A DNA stretch of 64,000 nt from Polaribacter batillariae (GTDB lineage: Bacteria; Bacteroidota; Bacteroidia; Flavobacteriales; Flavobacteriaceae): assembly GCF_017498485.1 (NCBI RefSeq), contig NZ_CP071795.1, positions 2,852,001 through 2,916,000 on the forward strand. The letters run 5' to 3'. Within the stretch, counting starts at the first letter, position 1. Each line of letters begins with the position of its first letter. The notes under the pieces are model-generated. The model ran no database searches and was not told the DNA's origin. It was given only the letters and a program-made list of their open reading frames with translations. Both the position numbers and the translations under genes were made by a program. Positions 1 through 10,170 of the stretch are shown here, piece after piece.

Positions 1-1
1 T

Positions 2-1351
2 TCTTCATTCTTATTAAGTTTTTTTGTAAACAGTCAAAACAAACAAGTTTTATACGATTTTGCAGAGTTGCCACAAACGTTATTATTAAATCCTGCCTTA
101 GAAACAAATTATAAATTTCATGTTGGTGTTCCTTTACTTTCTGGAATTTCTTCGGAAATAGGGGTTACAAATTTTGCTTTGTCAGATCTTTTTTTACCAG
201 ATGCACGAAGTATCAATGATAAAGTTAACGAAGTATTAAATAGGCTAACTTTTAGAGATTATGCAAAGGTAAATGCACAAATAGAAGTATTAAATGCAGG
301 TTTTAGGTATAATGATAAAACCTACTTTAGTTTTGGTTTTTATGGAGAAATAGATGGCATAGGTTACATTCCAAAAGATGCCATTAGATTGTTAAACGAA
401 GGAAATGGAGCTTTTATAAATTCAAGTTTTAACGCTTCGCAAATCTTATATAAAATAGATGTTTTAGGAGTACTTCATGTAGGAATCACTAGAAAAATAG
501 ACGAAAAACTAACCATTGGTGGTCGTTTTAAGATCTATTCTTCTGTTGCAAATGTAGAATCTACAAATAATTCAGGAACCTTTACAACCAATAGAGGTGA
601 TAATAATATTTACATTCATTATTTAGACGATATAGATGTTAATTTAAGAACGGCCGGTTTTATAAAGAATAACGAATATATAGATAATCCTAGAGAATAT
701 TTTAAGAATACATTTCTTGGAGGAAATTTAGGAATAGGACTCGATTTTGGAATTACCTATAACATTACTCCACAATTACAATTTTCTGGAAGTCTTTTAG
801 ATTTTGGTTTTATAAACCATAAAAAAAATATTAAAAACACACTAGTTAAAGGAAGTTTTACTTTCGAAGGCATCGATTTTGAATTTGATTCCAACAACCC
901 AAGAGATTATTGGCAAGAATTAAATGAAGATTTTAGAGAGCAATTACCAACGATAGAAAATAATGATTCTTATATTTCGTGGAGACCTGCAAAGCTAAAT
1001 GCAGCACTAAAGTATAGTTTTGGAGAAAAAAGAAGTAAATATTGTTACGATAATACGTATAAAGATTTTTATACAGATGCTGTTGGAGCGCAACTATATT
1101 CAGTTTTTAGACCTTTAAGTCAGCAATTTGCACTTACAGGTTTTTATCAAAAATCGTTCAATAAAAACTTACACGCAAAAGTAACTTATACCATAGACGA
1201 TTACTCTGCTTATAATATTGGTTTTGGACTTTCTGCGCAAATCTGGAAAATAAATTTTTATGGTATCTTTGACAATATTATTCAATATCAAGATTTATCA
1301 TCAGCAAACAGCGCTTCTTTTCAATTAGGAGTTAACTTAATATTTAATTAA
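2..1351 (+). CDS. DUF5723-type outer membrane barrel protein (5' end outside window)
   Basis: The reading frame is open from base 2, so the true start lies upstream of the window. The ATG-less stretch ahead of residue PQTLLLNPA encodes a hydrophobic run (SSFLLSFFVNSQ) that looks like the end of a signal peptide. The mature part has the short alternating strands, many Gly/Asn turns and final aromatic-rich strand (QLGVNLIFN) of an outer membrane beta-barrel. The pattern 'LNPAL...HVGVPLLSG' followed by repeated strands matches the DUF5723 family of Bacteroidota, as I remember it. Function is unknown. It is followed after one base by a second exported protein, so the two are probably co-transcribed. 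Confidence 0.7.
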   Translation, partial: SSFLLSFFVNSQNKQVLYDFAELPQTLLLNPALETNYKFHVGVPLLSGISSEIGVTNFALSDLFLPDARSINDKVNEVLNRLTFRDYAKVNAQIEVLNAGFRYNDKTYFSFGFYGEIDGIGYIPKDAIRLLNEGNGAFINSSFNASQILYKIDVLGVLHVGITRKIDEKLTIGGRFKIYSSVANVESTNNSGTFTTNRGDNNIYIHYLDDIDVNLRTAGFIKNNEYIDNPREYFKNTFLGGNLGIGLDFGITYNITPQLQFSGSLLDFGFINHKKNIKNTLVKGSFTFEGIDFEFDSNNPRDYWQELNEDFREQLPTIENNDSYISWRPAKLNAALKYSFGEKRSKYCYDNTYKDFYTDAVGAQLYSVFRPLSQQFALTGFYQKSFNKNLHAKVTYTIDDYSAYNIGFGLSAQIWKINFYGIFDNIIQYQDLSSANSASFQLGVNLIFN

Positions 1352-1352
1352 A

Positions 1353-2144
1353 ATGAAAAAACAAATTTTTATTGTAACCTTATTTTTAGTTTCATTCTAT
1401 GCAACTGGTCAACAAAAAAATATTAATAATTATAAATATATTATTGTACCAGAAAAGCTAGATTTTTTAAAACAAGCAGACCAATACCAAACAAGTTCTC
1501 TTACAAAATTTTTATTACAAAAAAACGGTTTCGATGTGTATTTAAGTAACGAAAATCATCCAGAAGAAGTAACAAAAGATAGATGTTCTGCTTTATACGC
1601 AAATATTGAAAACAAATCTTCGATGTTTAGTACAAAGGTGTTAATTCAATTAAAAAATTGTTTCGATAAAGTTGTGTACACTTCAGAAATTGGTAAAAGT
1701 AGAGAAAAAGACTATAAAAAATCATATCAAGAAGCGATAAGAAATGCGCATAATAGTATGAGCGAATTAAAATATGAAGCTTTACCAGAAACTGCAAAAA
1801 GATTAGAAATAAATGAAGAAAAGAAGCTACCTTCCACTTCTAAAATAGAAAAAAAACCCATAAAAGTTATTCCTAGTACATCTACTTCTAAAAAAGCTAT
1901 AGAATCTGCAGAAAATGTAAAAGAAGTAGCTTCAAATATTTTGTATGCACAGGTAAGAGAAAACGGATATCAATTGATTAATACGAAGCCAGAGGTTGTT
2001 TTCTTGTTGTTAAATACCAATGTAAAAGAGGTGTTTGTTATTAAAGACAAAAACGGAATTTTATACAAAAATGGAACTATTTGGGTGGCAGAATATTATA
2101 AAAACAACGTTTTAATTTCTGAAGAATATCAGGTAAAATTCTAA
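1353..2144 (+). CDS. Exported hypothetical protein
   Basis: A 263-residue protein with a clear signal peptide (MKKQIFIVTLFLVSFYATGQ). The mature part is rich in Lys and Glu, with a Lys/Ser/Thr-rich low-complexity linker near residues 150-190. The C-terminal segment (about 200-263) alternates short strands (VVFLLLNTNVKEVFVIKDKNG) and could be a small beta domain. I do not recognise the family. It starts one base after the DUF5723 gene and its stop overlaps the 3' end of the convergent rarA by four bases. Periplasmic or outer membrane location is inferred from the signal peptide only. Confidence 0.6.
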   Translation: MKKQIFIVTLFLVSFYATGQQKNINNYKYIIVPEKLDFLKQADQYQTSSLTKFLLQKNGFDVYLSNENHPEEVTKDRCSALYANIENKSSMFSTKVLIQLKNCFDKVVYTSEIGKSREKDYKKSYQEAIRNAHNSMSELKYEALPETAKRLEINEEKKLPSTSKIEKKPIKVIPSTSTSKKAIESAENVKEVASNILYAQVRENGYQLINTKPEVVFLLLNTNVKEVFVIKDKNGILYKNGTIWVAEYYKNNVLISEEYQVKF

Positions 2145-3411
2145 TAATCGTAACGATTTTTCCATTTTGCTTTTAAGACTTCTCTAAATTGATTTTCTCT
2201 TTGGTTTTTTCCGGGTTCGTAAAGTTTTGTTCCAGAAATTTCGTGAGGTAAAAATTCCTGATCTACAAAATTATTGGGATAGTCGTGAGAATACATATAT
2301 TCTTTACCATACTCTAAATCTTTCATTAATTTTGTAGGAGCATTTCTAAGATGTAGTGGAACAGACAAATCTCCTGTTTTTCTAACTAAGTTTTGGGCTT
2401 CTCCAATGGCCATATAAGAGGCATTGCTTTTTGTTGAATTGGCTAAATAAACGGCACATTGGCTTAGTATAATTCGAGATTCTGGGTTTCCAATAACAGA
2501 AACTGCTTGAAAAGTGTTGTTGGCTAAAATCAAAGCAGTTGGGTTTGCATTTCCAATATCTTCGGAAGCTAAAATAAGCATTCTTCTCGCGATAAATTTT
2601 ACATCCTCACCACCTTCAATCATTCTTGCCAGCCAATAAACAGCGGCATTTGGGTCGCTACCTCGAATCGATTTTATAAAAGCCGAAATAATATCGTAAT
2701 GTTGTTCTCCTGTTTTATCGTATCTCGCTGTATTTTTTTGAACTTTAGAAAGCACTAACTCGTTTGTAATTTCTATTTCTTCTTCCGAGGAAACTAATAA
2801 TTCAAAAATATTTAAGAGTTTTCTGGCATCTCCACCAGAAACTTGTAACAATGCTTCAGTTTCTTTTAACATTATTTTTTTTGAAGCTAAAAATTCATCG
2901 GTTTTCATAGCTCTTTCTAAAAGTGCTACCAAATCATTTTTATCGAAAGAATTTAAAATATATACCTGACATCTAGAGAGTAGGGCTGGTATTACTTCGA
3001 AACTAGGATTTTCTGTGGTAGCTCCAATTAATGTTACCCAGCCTTTTTCTACAGCACCTAATAAAGAATCTTGTTGCGATTTGCTAAATCGATGGATTTC
3101 ATCAATAAATAAAATAGGATTTTTTGCGGTAAATAATCCGCCACTGCTTTTTGCTTTTTCAATTACTTCTCGCACATCTTTTACGCCAGAACTAATGGCA
3201 CTTAAAGTGTAAAAAGGTCTTTTAGATTCTGTAGCAATAATATTAGCCAAGGTGGTTTTTCCAATACCTGGAGGTCCCCATAAAATTAACGAAGGAATAA
3301 TTCCTTGTTTAATTAAATTGGTTAAAACCCTTTTTTACCAACTAAATGTTGCTGACTAATATAGTCTTCTAAAGTTTTAGGTCTAATTCTTTCTGCCAAA
3401 GGTTCATTCAT
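2141..3411 (-). pseudogene. rarA: Replication-associated recombination protein RarA/MgsA (AAA+ ATPase), frameshifted
   Basis: The intact family member is an AAA+ ATPase of about 425 residues acting at stalled replication forks. Translation from the ATG at 3411 gives MNEPLAERIRPKTLEDYISQ..HLVGKKG and then runs into a stop. Restoring one base near 3328-3336 (a CCC/TTTTTT run on the + strand) continues into VLTNLIKQGIIPSLILWGPP and the Walker A GPPGIGKTT. The rest is normal: Walker B FIDEIHR, the arginine-finger LLSRCQ, and the C-terminal MgsA domain (GSDPNAAVYWLARMIEGGED). The long open frame below the shift begins at a TTG inside Walker A and would lack the P-loop, so it is not a credible start. 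Either the gene is broken by a one-base loss or the sequence has a homopolymer error. Confidence 0.85.
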
Positions 3412-3487
3412 TTTGTAAAAATAATAAAGATTTATGACAGAAGTTGTCCTTTTTTATTTTGGTTACATTTTTGCTATTTTTAGGCCA

Positions 3488-4171
3488 ATGGATACCGATT
3501 ATAATTTAAAACTATCAAAAAACGTATTTCTAATACCAACACTTTATATTCTTTGTATTTGGTTGATATATTGGATAGAGATTTACTTTGGCTATAATTT
3601 TAATAAATTTGGTGTTTATCCGAGAAGTTTAGTGGGTTTTAGAGGTGTTTTTTTTACCCATTTTATTCATAGTGATGCTGGGCACTTATTTAATAACTCC
3701 ATTCCTCTTTTCGTATTGTTGTCTTCTTTGTTTTTTTTCTACAGAGATACCGCTTATAAAATATTACTAATTGGCGGTTTTTTTACTGGATTTATAACTT
3801 GGATCATTGGAAGAGAATCTTATCATATTGGCGCAAGCGGAATTGTATATCTACTTTTTAGCTTTGTTTTTTTTAGTGGTATTATAAAAAAACATTATAG
3901 ATTGGTTGCGCTCTCTTTTATTGTTATTTTTTTATATGGAAGTATGATATGGTATGTGTTGCCTATAAAAGACGGGATGTCTTGGGAAGGACATTTATCT
4001 GGTTTTTTAACAGGATTTGTTTTGGCTATTTTGTATCGAAAAAAGGGTATTGTAAAGCAAGAGCATCAATTTACAAAAACAGCGTTTGATGAATTGTTTG
4101 ATGAGCATGGAAATTTTTCGCCTCCGAAAGAAGACGATTTAGTAAATAAGGAAGAAAATGAGGGAGTTTAA
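3488..4171 (+). CDS. Rhomboid family intramembrane serine protease
   Basis: An integral membrane protease with about six transmembrane segments. Visible rhomboid marks are the HFIHSDAGHLFNN segment, the catalytic serine in GASGIVYLL and the catalytic histidine in WEGHLSGFLTGF. The C-terminal tail (QHQFTKTAFDELFDEHGNF) is soluble and acidic. An ATG at 3434 would add 18 residues, but homologues I know begin like MDTDYNLKLSKN, so I chose 3488. It runs tail-to-tail with rlmB with a four-base overlap and is divergent from rarA. Substrate unknown. Confidence 0.85.
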   Translation: MDTDYNLKLSKNVFLIPTLYILCIWLIYWIEIYFGYNFNKFGVYPRSLVGFRGVFFTHFIHSDAGHLFNNSIPLFVLLSSLFFFYRDTAYKILLIGGFFTGFITWIIGRESYHIGASGIVYLLFSFVFFSGIIKKHYRLVALSFIVIFLYGSMIWYVLPIKDGMSWEGHLSGFLTGFVLAILYRKKGIVKQEHQFTKTAFDELFDEHGNFSPPKEDDLVNKEENEGV

Positions 4172-4908
4172 CCAATTCTTTGCCTTACACTTTCATATAA
4201 AAAAGCACCACAAGCCACAGAAACATTTAAAGATGCTATTTCGCCAAGCAAAGGCAATTTAGCTTTATAGTTTACCATTTTAAGTATAGAAGGGTTCACG
4301 CCTTTATGTTCAGAACCCATAACAATGGCAATAGGTTGATTAAAATTGATATCAAAAATAGAATCTTCTGTTTTTTCAGTAGCAGCAACAGTTTTTATAT
4401 TTGATGCTTGTAATAAAAAAAGTGCATCTTTAAGATGATCTACTTTACAAATAGGAACTTTAAATGCTGCGCCAGCAGAGGTTTTAATGGTTTCTGCATT
4501 TACAGGAGCACTTCCATTTTTTTGTATGATAATTCCATTTACGCCTGTACATTCTGCTGTTCTAATAATGGCGCCAAAGTTTCTTACATCCGAAAGCTGA
4601 TCTAATAATAAGAATAGAGGAACGTCTCCACTTTCGATGGTTTTTTCTATTAAAACTTCTAAATCATGAAATTCTATTGGAGAAATTTGCGCAACTGCAC
4701 CTTGGTGATTACTATTTTTAGATAACCGATTTAGTTTTTCTACTGGTACAATACTTGTGGGCAATCTCTTAGTTTTAATAAGCTTGTCTAATTGATAAAA
4801 AAGGTCTCCTCTTAAACCTTTTTGTAAATATATTTTGTTAATTGAAGAGCCACTTTCAATGGCTTCTATGATGGCTCTTATGCCGAAAATTATCGATAAT
4901 TTATTCAT
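4168..4908 (-). CDS. rlmB: 23S rRNA (guanosine-2'-O-)-methyltransferase RlmB (SpoU/TrmH family)
   Basis: A 246-residue SPOUT methyltransferase that uses SAM to methylate the 2'-OH of G2251 in the 23S rRNA P loop. The N-terminal substrate-binding domain (residues 1-75, IFGIRAIIEAIESG) is followed by the knotted catalytic domain. Motif 1 is LDQLSDVRNFGAIIRTAECTG, motif 2 is IAIVMGSEHKGV and motif 3 is LPLLGEIASLNVSVACGAFLYE. Length and motif order are typical of RlmB; related TrmH-type enzymes cannot be fully excluded. The gene probably has its own promoter between 4909 and 4934. Confidence 0.9.
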   Translation of the reverse strand: MNKLSIIFGIRAIIEAIESGSSINKIYLQKGLRGDLFYQLDKLIKTKRLPTSIVPVEKLNRLSKNSNHQGAVAQISPIEFHDLEVLIEKTIESGDVPLFLLLDQLSDVRNFGAIIRTAECTGVNGIIIQKNGSAPVNAETIKTSAGAAFKVPICKVDHLKDALFLLQASNIKTVAATEKTEDSIFDINFNQPIAIVMGSEHKGVNPSILKMVNYKAKLPLLGEIASLNVSVACGAFLYESVRQRIG

Positions 4909-4928
4909 ATAAATTATATTAAAATTTT

Positions 4929-4958
4929 AAAAAAGAGACTGTCCTTTTGGACAGTCTC
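4929..4958 (-). terminator. Terminator of the susC-susD unit
   Basis: A perfect 10-bp stem (4935-4944 with 4949-4958, arm GAGACTGTCC) with a four-T loop is followed, reading on the - strand, by a run of T. It lies about 100 bases after the susD stop and ahead of rlmB, so it closes the susCD transcript. Confidence 0.8.
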
Positions 4959-5059
4959 CTTAATACTTTACAAATTATGCTTTTTTATTTTTAGAAGTCT
5001 TCAGCAAATTTGAAATTTCTATAAATTGAAACAATACAAATTATAAAGTTTCTTACTTT

Positions 5060-6588
5060 TTATTGATTTTGATCACCGATAAAAGGGTTATTCTGGATTT
5101 CATCTTGAGGTATTTCAAACTGCATTTTCTCATCGTTATATGGAGTAGATGTTCCTGCCTCGAAAATATGATTAGTACTTCTCACTGATGTTGCTTTATT
5201 TCGTTTTAGGGCTAGGAAACTTTTACCTTCTCCCCATAATTCGATTCTTGTTTGTAAGTAAGCTTCATCTACCAGTGCTTGTCCAGATAAACCATCAATA
5301 TAAGATACATCTGGAACTCTTTTCTCCATTAAAGCTCTTAAACTTCGTCTGGCAGCTATATCATTACCAGCTCTAGCATTAGCTTCTGCATTAAGCAAAT
5401 ACATTTCTTCAATACGCATGTAAACATAGTCTGAAGTTATTGGCCTTGGAGCAGATCCAAACGCTGTAGTACTTCCCTGCGCTCTGAATTTAAATAATGG
5501 TTGTAAAAACCTACCACTTGAAGCATCATCGAAGAATTGACCTTTTCTAACATCATTGGCAGGAATTTTATTATATAAATCGAGGTCCATAGCTTTATAA
5601 TCACCAGCCCATCCATAACTAAACGACCAAGCATCTACTTGTCCCCACCAAGAAACTAGACCAAGGCTATTGCCAGGTACAATATCAATGCCCCACATCC
5701 AACTATTTGAATTCGCATCGTTGAAACCGTTAACACCACTGGCTGTAGACACTAGTTCATTTTCAGGCAAAATTTGGTAATTACCAGAGTTTATGACCTC
5801 TTGAGTTAATCTAGCAACTTCTTGATCATTTCCTCCTTTGGCTCCTAATACATATGCTAAAAAAGCTTTAGCAATATCTTGGTTTACAACGTTTTTTGCA
5901 CTTCTTGAAAAACCATTTAATAAGCTAATCGCATCTCTTAAATCTTTTTCCATTTGATTATACACATCTTCAGCTGAAGATTTAGGTAAGTTTGTTGATG
6001 AAACTTCTAAATATAATGGAAGTATCATTTCAGAAGCAACATACTCTTTTTGATAAAGCTGAGTTAAATAAAAATAAGCATAAGCTCTCAAGGTCTTGGC
6101 TTGTCCCATTGAATATTTACTATCGTTATCTGTAGGTGTTGAATCATTACCTCCCAAATTAGTAATAACATTGTTAGCTGACCTGATAATTCTATAGTAA
6201 TATCTCCAAGCTATTCTATTTCTACCAAATGTAAAATCGAGTGATGTTTGAAAATTAGCAATAGAATTATACCATCTGAAACTAGATCGGGTTAAAGCCA
6301 TGTCTCCACTTAACATATCTGTCATAATATCCATACCTTTTTGGCCAAAATCTGTTTGGCTTGTAGAACCTCCAGAGCCTACAGTAATCATTTGAGAGTA
6401 AATACCAGTAACGAAAGCTGCGGGTATTTCAGGATTAGTTAAAGTACCATCTGTTAATTGTGCCGAGGTTATAAATTCTGTTGGTTGGCTATCTCCAGTT
6501 ACCCCATCATTTCTTAAAATATCTTCACTACAACCTAGAGCTAAAACCATTGCTGCAGAAAAGAATAATATTTTATATTTTTTTTCAT
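5060..6588 (-). CDS. RagB/SusD family nutrient-uptake lipoprotein (start shifted by a homopolymer)
   Basis: A surface lipoprotein that caps a SusC-type channel and binds a polymer or oligomer substrate. The open frame from 6550 (MVLALGCSED) has only six residues before the lipobox cysteine, too few for a signal peptide. An ATG at 6588 followed by A8 is one base out of frame; with one more A it reads MKKKYKILFFSAAMVLALGC, a perfect lipoprotein signal. The mature part shows SusD features: the helical TPR-like region (KTLRAYAYFYLTQLYQ), Trp-rich surface loops and the C-terminal RRSLRALMEKRVPD...ELWGEGKSFLALKRN block. It follows susC by about 20 bases. The substrate cannot be told from sequence. 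Confidence 0.85.
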
Positions 6589-6607
6589 AATATTAATTGT
6601 TAATTAT

Positions 6608-9600
6608 TTAAAATTTCACTCTTACTCCCATAGTAATAGTCGTAGCTGGGGCATATATCCTACGTGCAGATCCACCTGCTTCTCTCAGAGACGGGTTAAA
6701 ACCTTGTCTAGCAGTCTGAATAAATAAGTTATCGCCAGAAACCCATAAGTTAACAGCATCTAAACCTGTTTTACTTAAGAAATTACTAGGTACTGTATAT
6801 CCAACTCTTGCATTGTTTAACGCAATAAAATCAGTACTTGTAATAAAACGTGTAGATTGAGATGCAATGTTTAAAACAAATGTTTCGGCTAAAATAGGAA
6901 CATCTGTTATATCTCCAGGTTTTTGCCATCTTTGAGCAATGTCTTTATGTAAGTTATTATTGTTATTAGACGCCATTGTCTCAGCATATTGAGAATCATA
7001 AGCATAACCACCCAAACTATAAGTGAATTGAGTAGAGAAATCAAAATTCTTAATTCTTCCATTTATTCTAAAAGCACCTCTTACGTCAGGTATAAATGAT
7101 TTATTTACAAATACCTGTGTTGCATCGGAATATGTTTTAGTTGTAGTCTTTTTTATGTTTGCTCCTGGCACTAACTTTCTATATTCAAATAGTGTAACTG
7201 ATGTATTTTCTGACGCTAAAGCCCCACCAGTTCCATCTGTTGAAAAATCTGCTTCATTAGCGTCTAAAACACCATTATCGTTGGCATCATCATAATATTG
7301 ATTCCAAGTAGGCATACCATCATTAGGGTCAACTCCAGCCCATTCTCTCATCCAAAAATCGAATATAGACTTACCTTTAGCAAATGCAAATGCTCCATCT
7401 GTACTTGAATTTGAATCAATGATTTTATTAGTTCCAGTAGATACCTCTATTGGCATTTCAAGTAACTCATTCTGTAGGATTTCACCGTTTATTGAAAAGT
7501 TTAAAGAAAAATCTTCTTTTTCTATAATATGAGATGTAACTTCAAATTCAAATCCAGCATTTAAAACCTCTCCATCGTTAACTAAAACAGATGATATTCC
7601 AGCGGAAGGTCCTACCCTTCTATTAAAAAATAAACCATCTGTGTTTTTTCTATAATAGTCAAAGTTAGCATCTAAATATTTGCCTAAACTCATTTCTAGA
7701 CCTCCCTGTATTTGTGTAGAGCTCTCCCATGTTAAATCAGGGTTTCCATTTAATCTTTCACTAATTGCTAATCCGCCACCTATAATAGCAGGATTAAATG
7801 TATCAAACGCTCTTGATGATGTTACTCCTTGTTGATCTCCAGTAACCCCCCATGAAGTTTTAAGTTTTAAATAAGAAATAAAACTATCTTCCATAAAAGA
7901 TTCTTCACTAATTACCCAAGCTCCACCTACAGAACCAAATATACCCCACTTATCGTTGATAAATCTAGAGGAACCATCTGTTCTAATTGATCCAGTAAAG
8001 AAATATTTGCCTGCATAGTTGTAATTAACTTGGGTAAACCAAGACTCTATACCAGAGGCATCTTCAAAACCAACAGGCTCAGTAGCAACTTCTAAATAAT
8101 TTGAGAAATTAGTTAATCCAGGTACAATTACATTTTGCTTAGATGCAAAACTTTCTGAGAAACTTCTTTCAAAGGTTTCATAAGCAACCAATGCATCAAC
8201 AGAATGATTTCCAAAAGATTTATTAAACCTTAACATTTGTTGCATTGTTTTACTCCACCTTACTTGATCAGTAATGGATAATGTTCCATTTACTCCGCTA
8301 ACTGTACCATATACATGATTGCCAATTTCTGTTCTTTTTAAGAAGGAGTAAGTTCCTCCGAATTTAGTTTCAAATGAAAAAGCATCCGAAAGTTTAAATC
8401 TAGCGAACATATTTCCATTAATAGAATGGGTATCTCTGTTATCTAAATCTAATATAGCAGATGCAATTGGGTTTAATAAGTTTGCATTAGGTCTAGATCT
8501 GTTAAACCCATTTAGGGTAGCAGTTGGTTCACCATAATCGTATTGGGCTCCACCATACACTGGATCTGGTATCAAAGTACCTGTGTTAGGAAATCTAGCA
8601 AATACGGGATAAATAGGTGGCATTTTATCTACTTGTTCAGCAACATTTTCAGAACCTACAGTTTGTCCATTGTTTAGTCTCTCAGAATATGTGTATCCTA
8701 TATTAGTACCAACCTTTAACCAATCTTTAACATCAGAAGTCAGATTAAGTCTTGTGCTGTATCTTTTGAAATCAGTATTAATAACATAACCAACATCATT
8801 TAAATATCCAATTGATGCAAAATATCTAGTTTTTGCAGTACCACCACTAGCTCTTAAATTTGTTTCAGTTCTAAAACCTGTTTTAAACCCTAAATCGGCA
8901 TAACGTTCAGGGGTAAAAAGTCTATTAACTCCTGGTCTAACAGATTTAGTTGTGGGGTCTATTAATGCACCAGAAGCAGCATCAGCATTCCACATATTGT
9001 AACCGACACCTGCACCAGCAGGAAAACCACTTCCTCCCTGACCGAAAAGAGACTTGTTAGCAAAGTCAACTGCATCAGTTCCTGGGGTTGTATTATCTAA
9101 AAGCCCTCTATTGTGAAGCCCCTCCCAAACGTAACCAATGTATTCTTCTGGTGATGTTAAAACGTCTAATCTAGGTATCAACTGCATGTTTACACCAGAC
9201 TTAAAATCGACTTCAATAATACCATTCTCTGAAGATTTACCAGATTTTGTTGTTATTAAAACAACTCCATTAGCACCTCTAGATCCATAAATAGCTGTAG
9301 CAGTAGCATCTTTTAAGACCGTTGTACTTTCGATATCCGCTGGGTTAATAGAGTTTAATACATTACCACCAGAACCAGCTACATTACCGTTAATGTCATT
9401 TGCAATTACTGGTATACCATCGATTACATACAAAGGAGCTCTATTACCAAGAGGTGAACCATAACCTCTAATACGAATTGTTCCAACAGTACCAGGCTGA
9501 CCTGAAGTATTAATAACAGTTACACCTGCAACCTCTCCTGCTAAAGCTTGGGTGACATTTGCAAAGTTTTTTGCTTCTAAATTTTCAGCTTTTATTGTTG

Positions 9601-9964
9601 AAGCTGTACCAGCAAAAGATTTTTTTGTAGAGGTACCATATCCTACAACTACTACTTCTTCAAGAACGTTAGCGTCTTCTTCCATTTTTGCATTAATAAA
9701 ACCAGAGTTTCCAACTACTTTCTCAACAGTTTTATACCCAAGATATCTAAACACCAAAACGTCTCCAGATTTTGCTTTGATAGAATATTTACCATCAAAA
9801 TTAGTTTCTGTACCTTTGTTGGTGCCTTTAATTAAAATACTAACTCCTGGTAAAGGTCCTGATTCGTCAGAGACAGTTCCAGAAATTGTTTTTTGCTGTG
9901 CAAACGAAATTTGCACTACCAACGCTAAGAATAGCGTTAAAATTCCATTAAACTTTGTTTTCAT
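6608..9964 (-). CDS. SusC/RagA family TonB-linked outer membrane transporter
   Basis: A TonB-dependent outer membrane channel of about 1118 residues. The start at 9964 (MKTKFNGILTLFLALVVQISFAQQ) gives a normal signal peptide; an upstream ATG at 9994 adds ten unlikely residues. Domains in order are signal peptide, carboxypeptidase-regulatory-like domain (TISGTVSDESGPLPGVSI, about 25-100), plug with the EEVVVVGYGT TonB-box-like stretch and the SusC-specific VLKDATATAIYGSRGANGVV, then a 22-strand barrel ending in VRVKF. No STN/anti-sigma input domain is present. It is the first gene of a two-gene SusCD unit with no glycosidase, sulfatase or peptidase next to it, so the imported nutrient is unknown. 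Confidence 0.93.
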   Translation of the reverse strand: MKTKFNGILTLFLALVVQISFAQQKTISGTVSDESGPLPGVSILIKGTNKGTETNFDGKYSIKAKSGDVLVFRYLGYKTVEKVVGNSGFINAKMEEDANVLEEVVVVGYGTSTKKSFAGTASTIKAENLEAKNFANVTQALAGEVAGVTVINTSGQPGTVGTIRIRGYGSPLGNRAPLYVIDGIPVIANDINGNVAGSGGNVLNSINPADIESTTVLKDATATAIYGSRGANGVVLITTKSGKSSENGIIEVDFKSGVNMQLIPRLDVLTSPEEYIGYVWEGLHNRGLLDNTTPGTDAVDFANKSLFGQGGSGFPAGAGVGYNMWNADAASGALIDPTTKSVRPGVNRLFTPERYADLGFKTGFRTETNLRASGGTAKTRYFASIGYLNDVGYVINTDFKRYSTRLNLTSDVKDWLKVGTNIGYTYSERLNNGQTVGSENVAEQVDKMPPIYPVFARFPNTGTLIPDPVYGGAQYDYGEPTATLNGFNRSRPNANLLNPIASAILDLDNRDTHSINGNMFARFKLSDAFSFETKFGGTYSFLKRTEIGNHVYGTVSGVNGTLSITDQVRWSKTMQQMLRFNKSFGNHSVDALVAYETFERSFSESFASKQNVIVPGLTNFSNYLEVATEPVGFEDASGIESWFTQVNYNYAGKYFFTGSIRTDGSSRFINDKWGIFGSVGGAWVISEESFMEDSFISYLKLKTSWGVTGDQQGVTSSRAFDTFNPAIIGGGLAISERLNGNPDLTWESSTQIQGGLEMSLGKYLDANFDYYRKNTDGLFFNRRVGPSAGISSVLVNDGEVLNAGFEFEVTSHIIEKEDFSLNFSINGEILQNELLEMPIEVSTGTNKIIDSNSSTDGAFAFAKGKSIFDFWMREWAGVDPNDGMPTWNQYYDDANDNGVLDANEADFSTDGTGGALASENTSVTLFEYRKLVPGANIKKTTTKTYSDATQVFVNKSFIPDVRGAFRINGRIKNFDFSTQFTYSLGGYAYDSQYAETMASNNNNNLHKDIAQRWQKPGDITDVPILAETFVLNIASQSTRFITSTDFIALNNARVGYTVPSNFLSKTGLDAVNLWVSGDNLFIQTARQGFNPSLREAGGSARRIYAPATTITMGVRVKF

Positions 9965-10170
9965 TTTATAATTATTTGAATTAATTAGTCCCAAAAGTCT
10001 TAAATAAAACTTAATTTACCAATTTTTTAACATAAAAAAGTTAATAAATTGTTAACTGAATTGTTAGTTTAGGAGTAAAATCTTGATTTCAAAAGATTTA
10101 ATTTTCTTTTAAGTGCATCCTAACTTTTTGTATAGAATCTCTCTTGATGAAACTTACATACGCAATATCT

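Noticed and set aside
2141..3250. Intact RarA starting at 3250
   Set aside because: That start is a TTG inside the P-loop; the protein would lack Walker A.
9552..9971. 139-residue + strand frame inside susC
   Set aside because: Antisense shadow of the conserved SusC N-terminus.
9965..10060. Promoter for susC
   Set aside because: ACTTTTG-like sequences are present but no clear TAnnTTTG with a spaced TTG; not strong enough to list.
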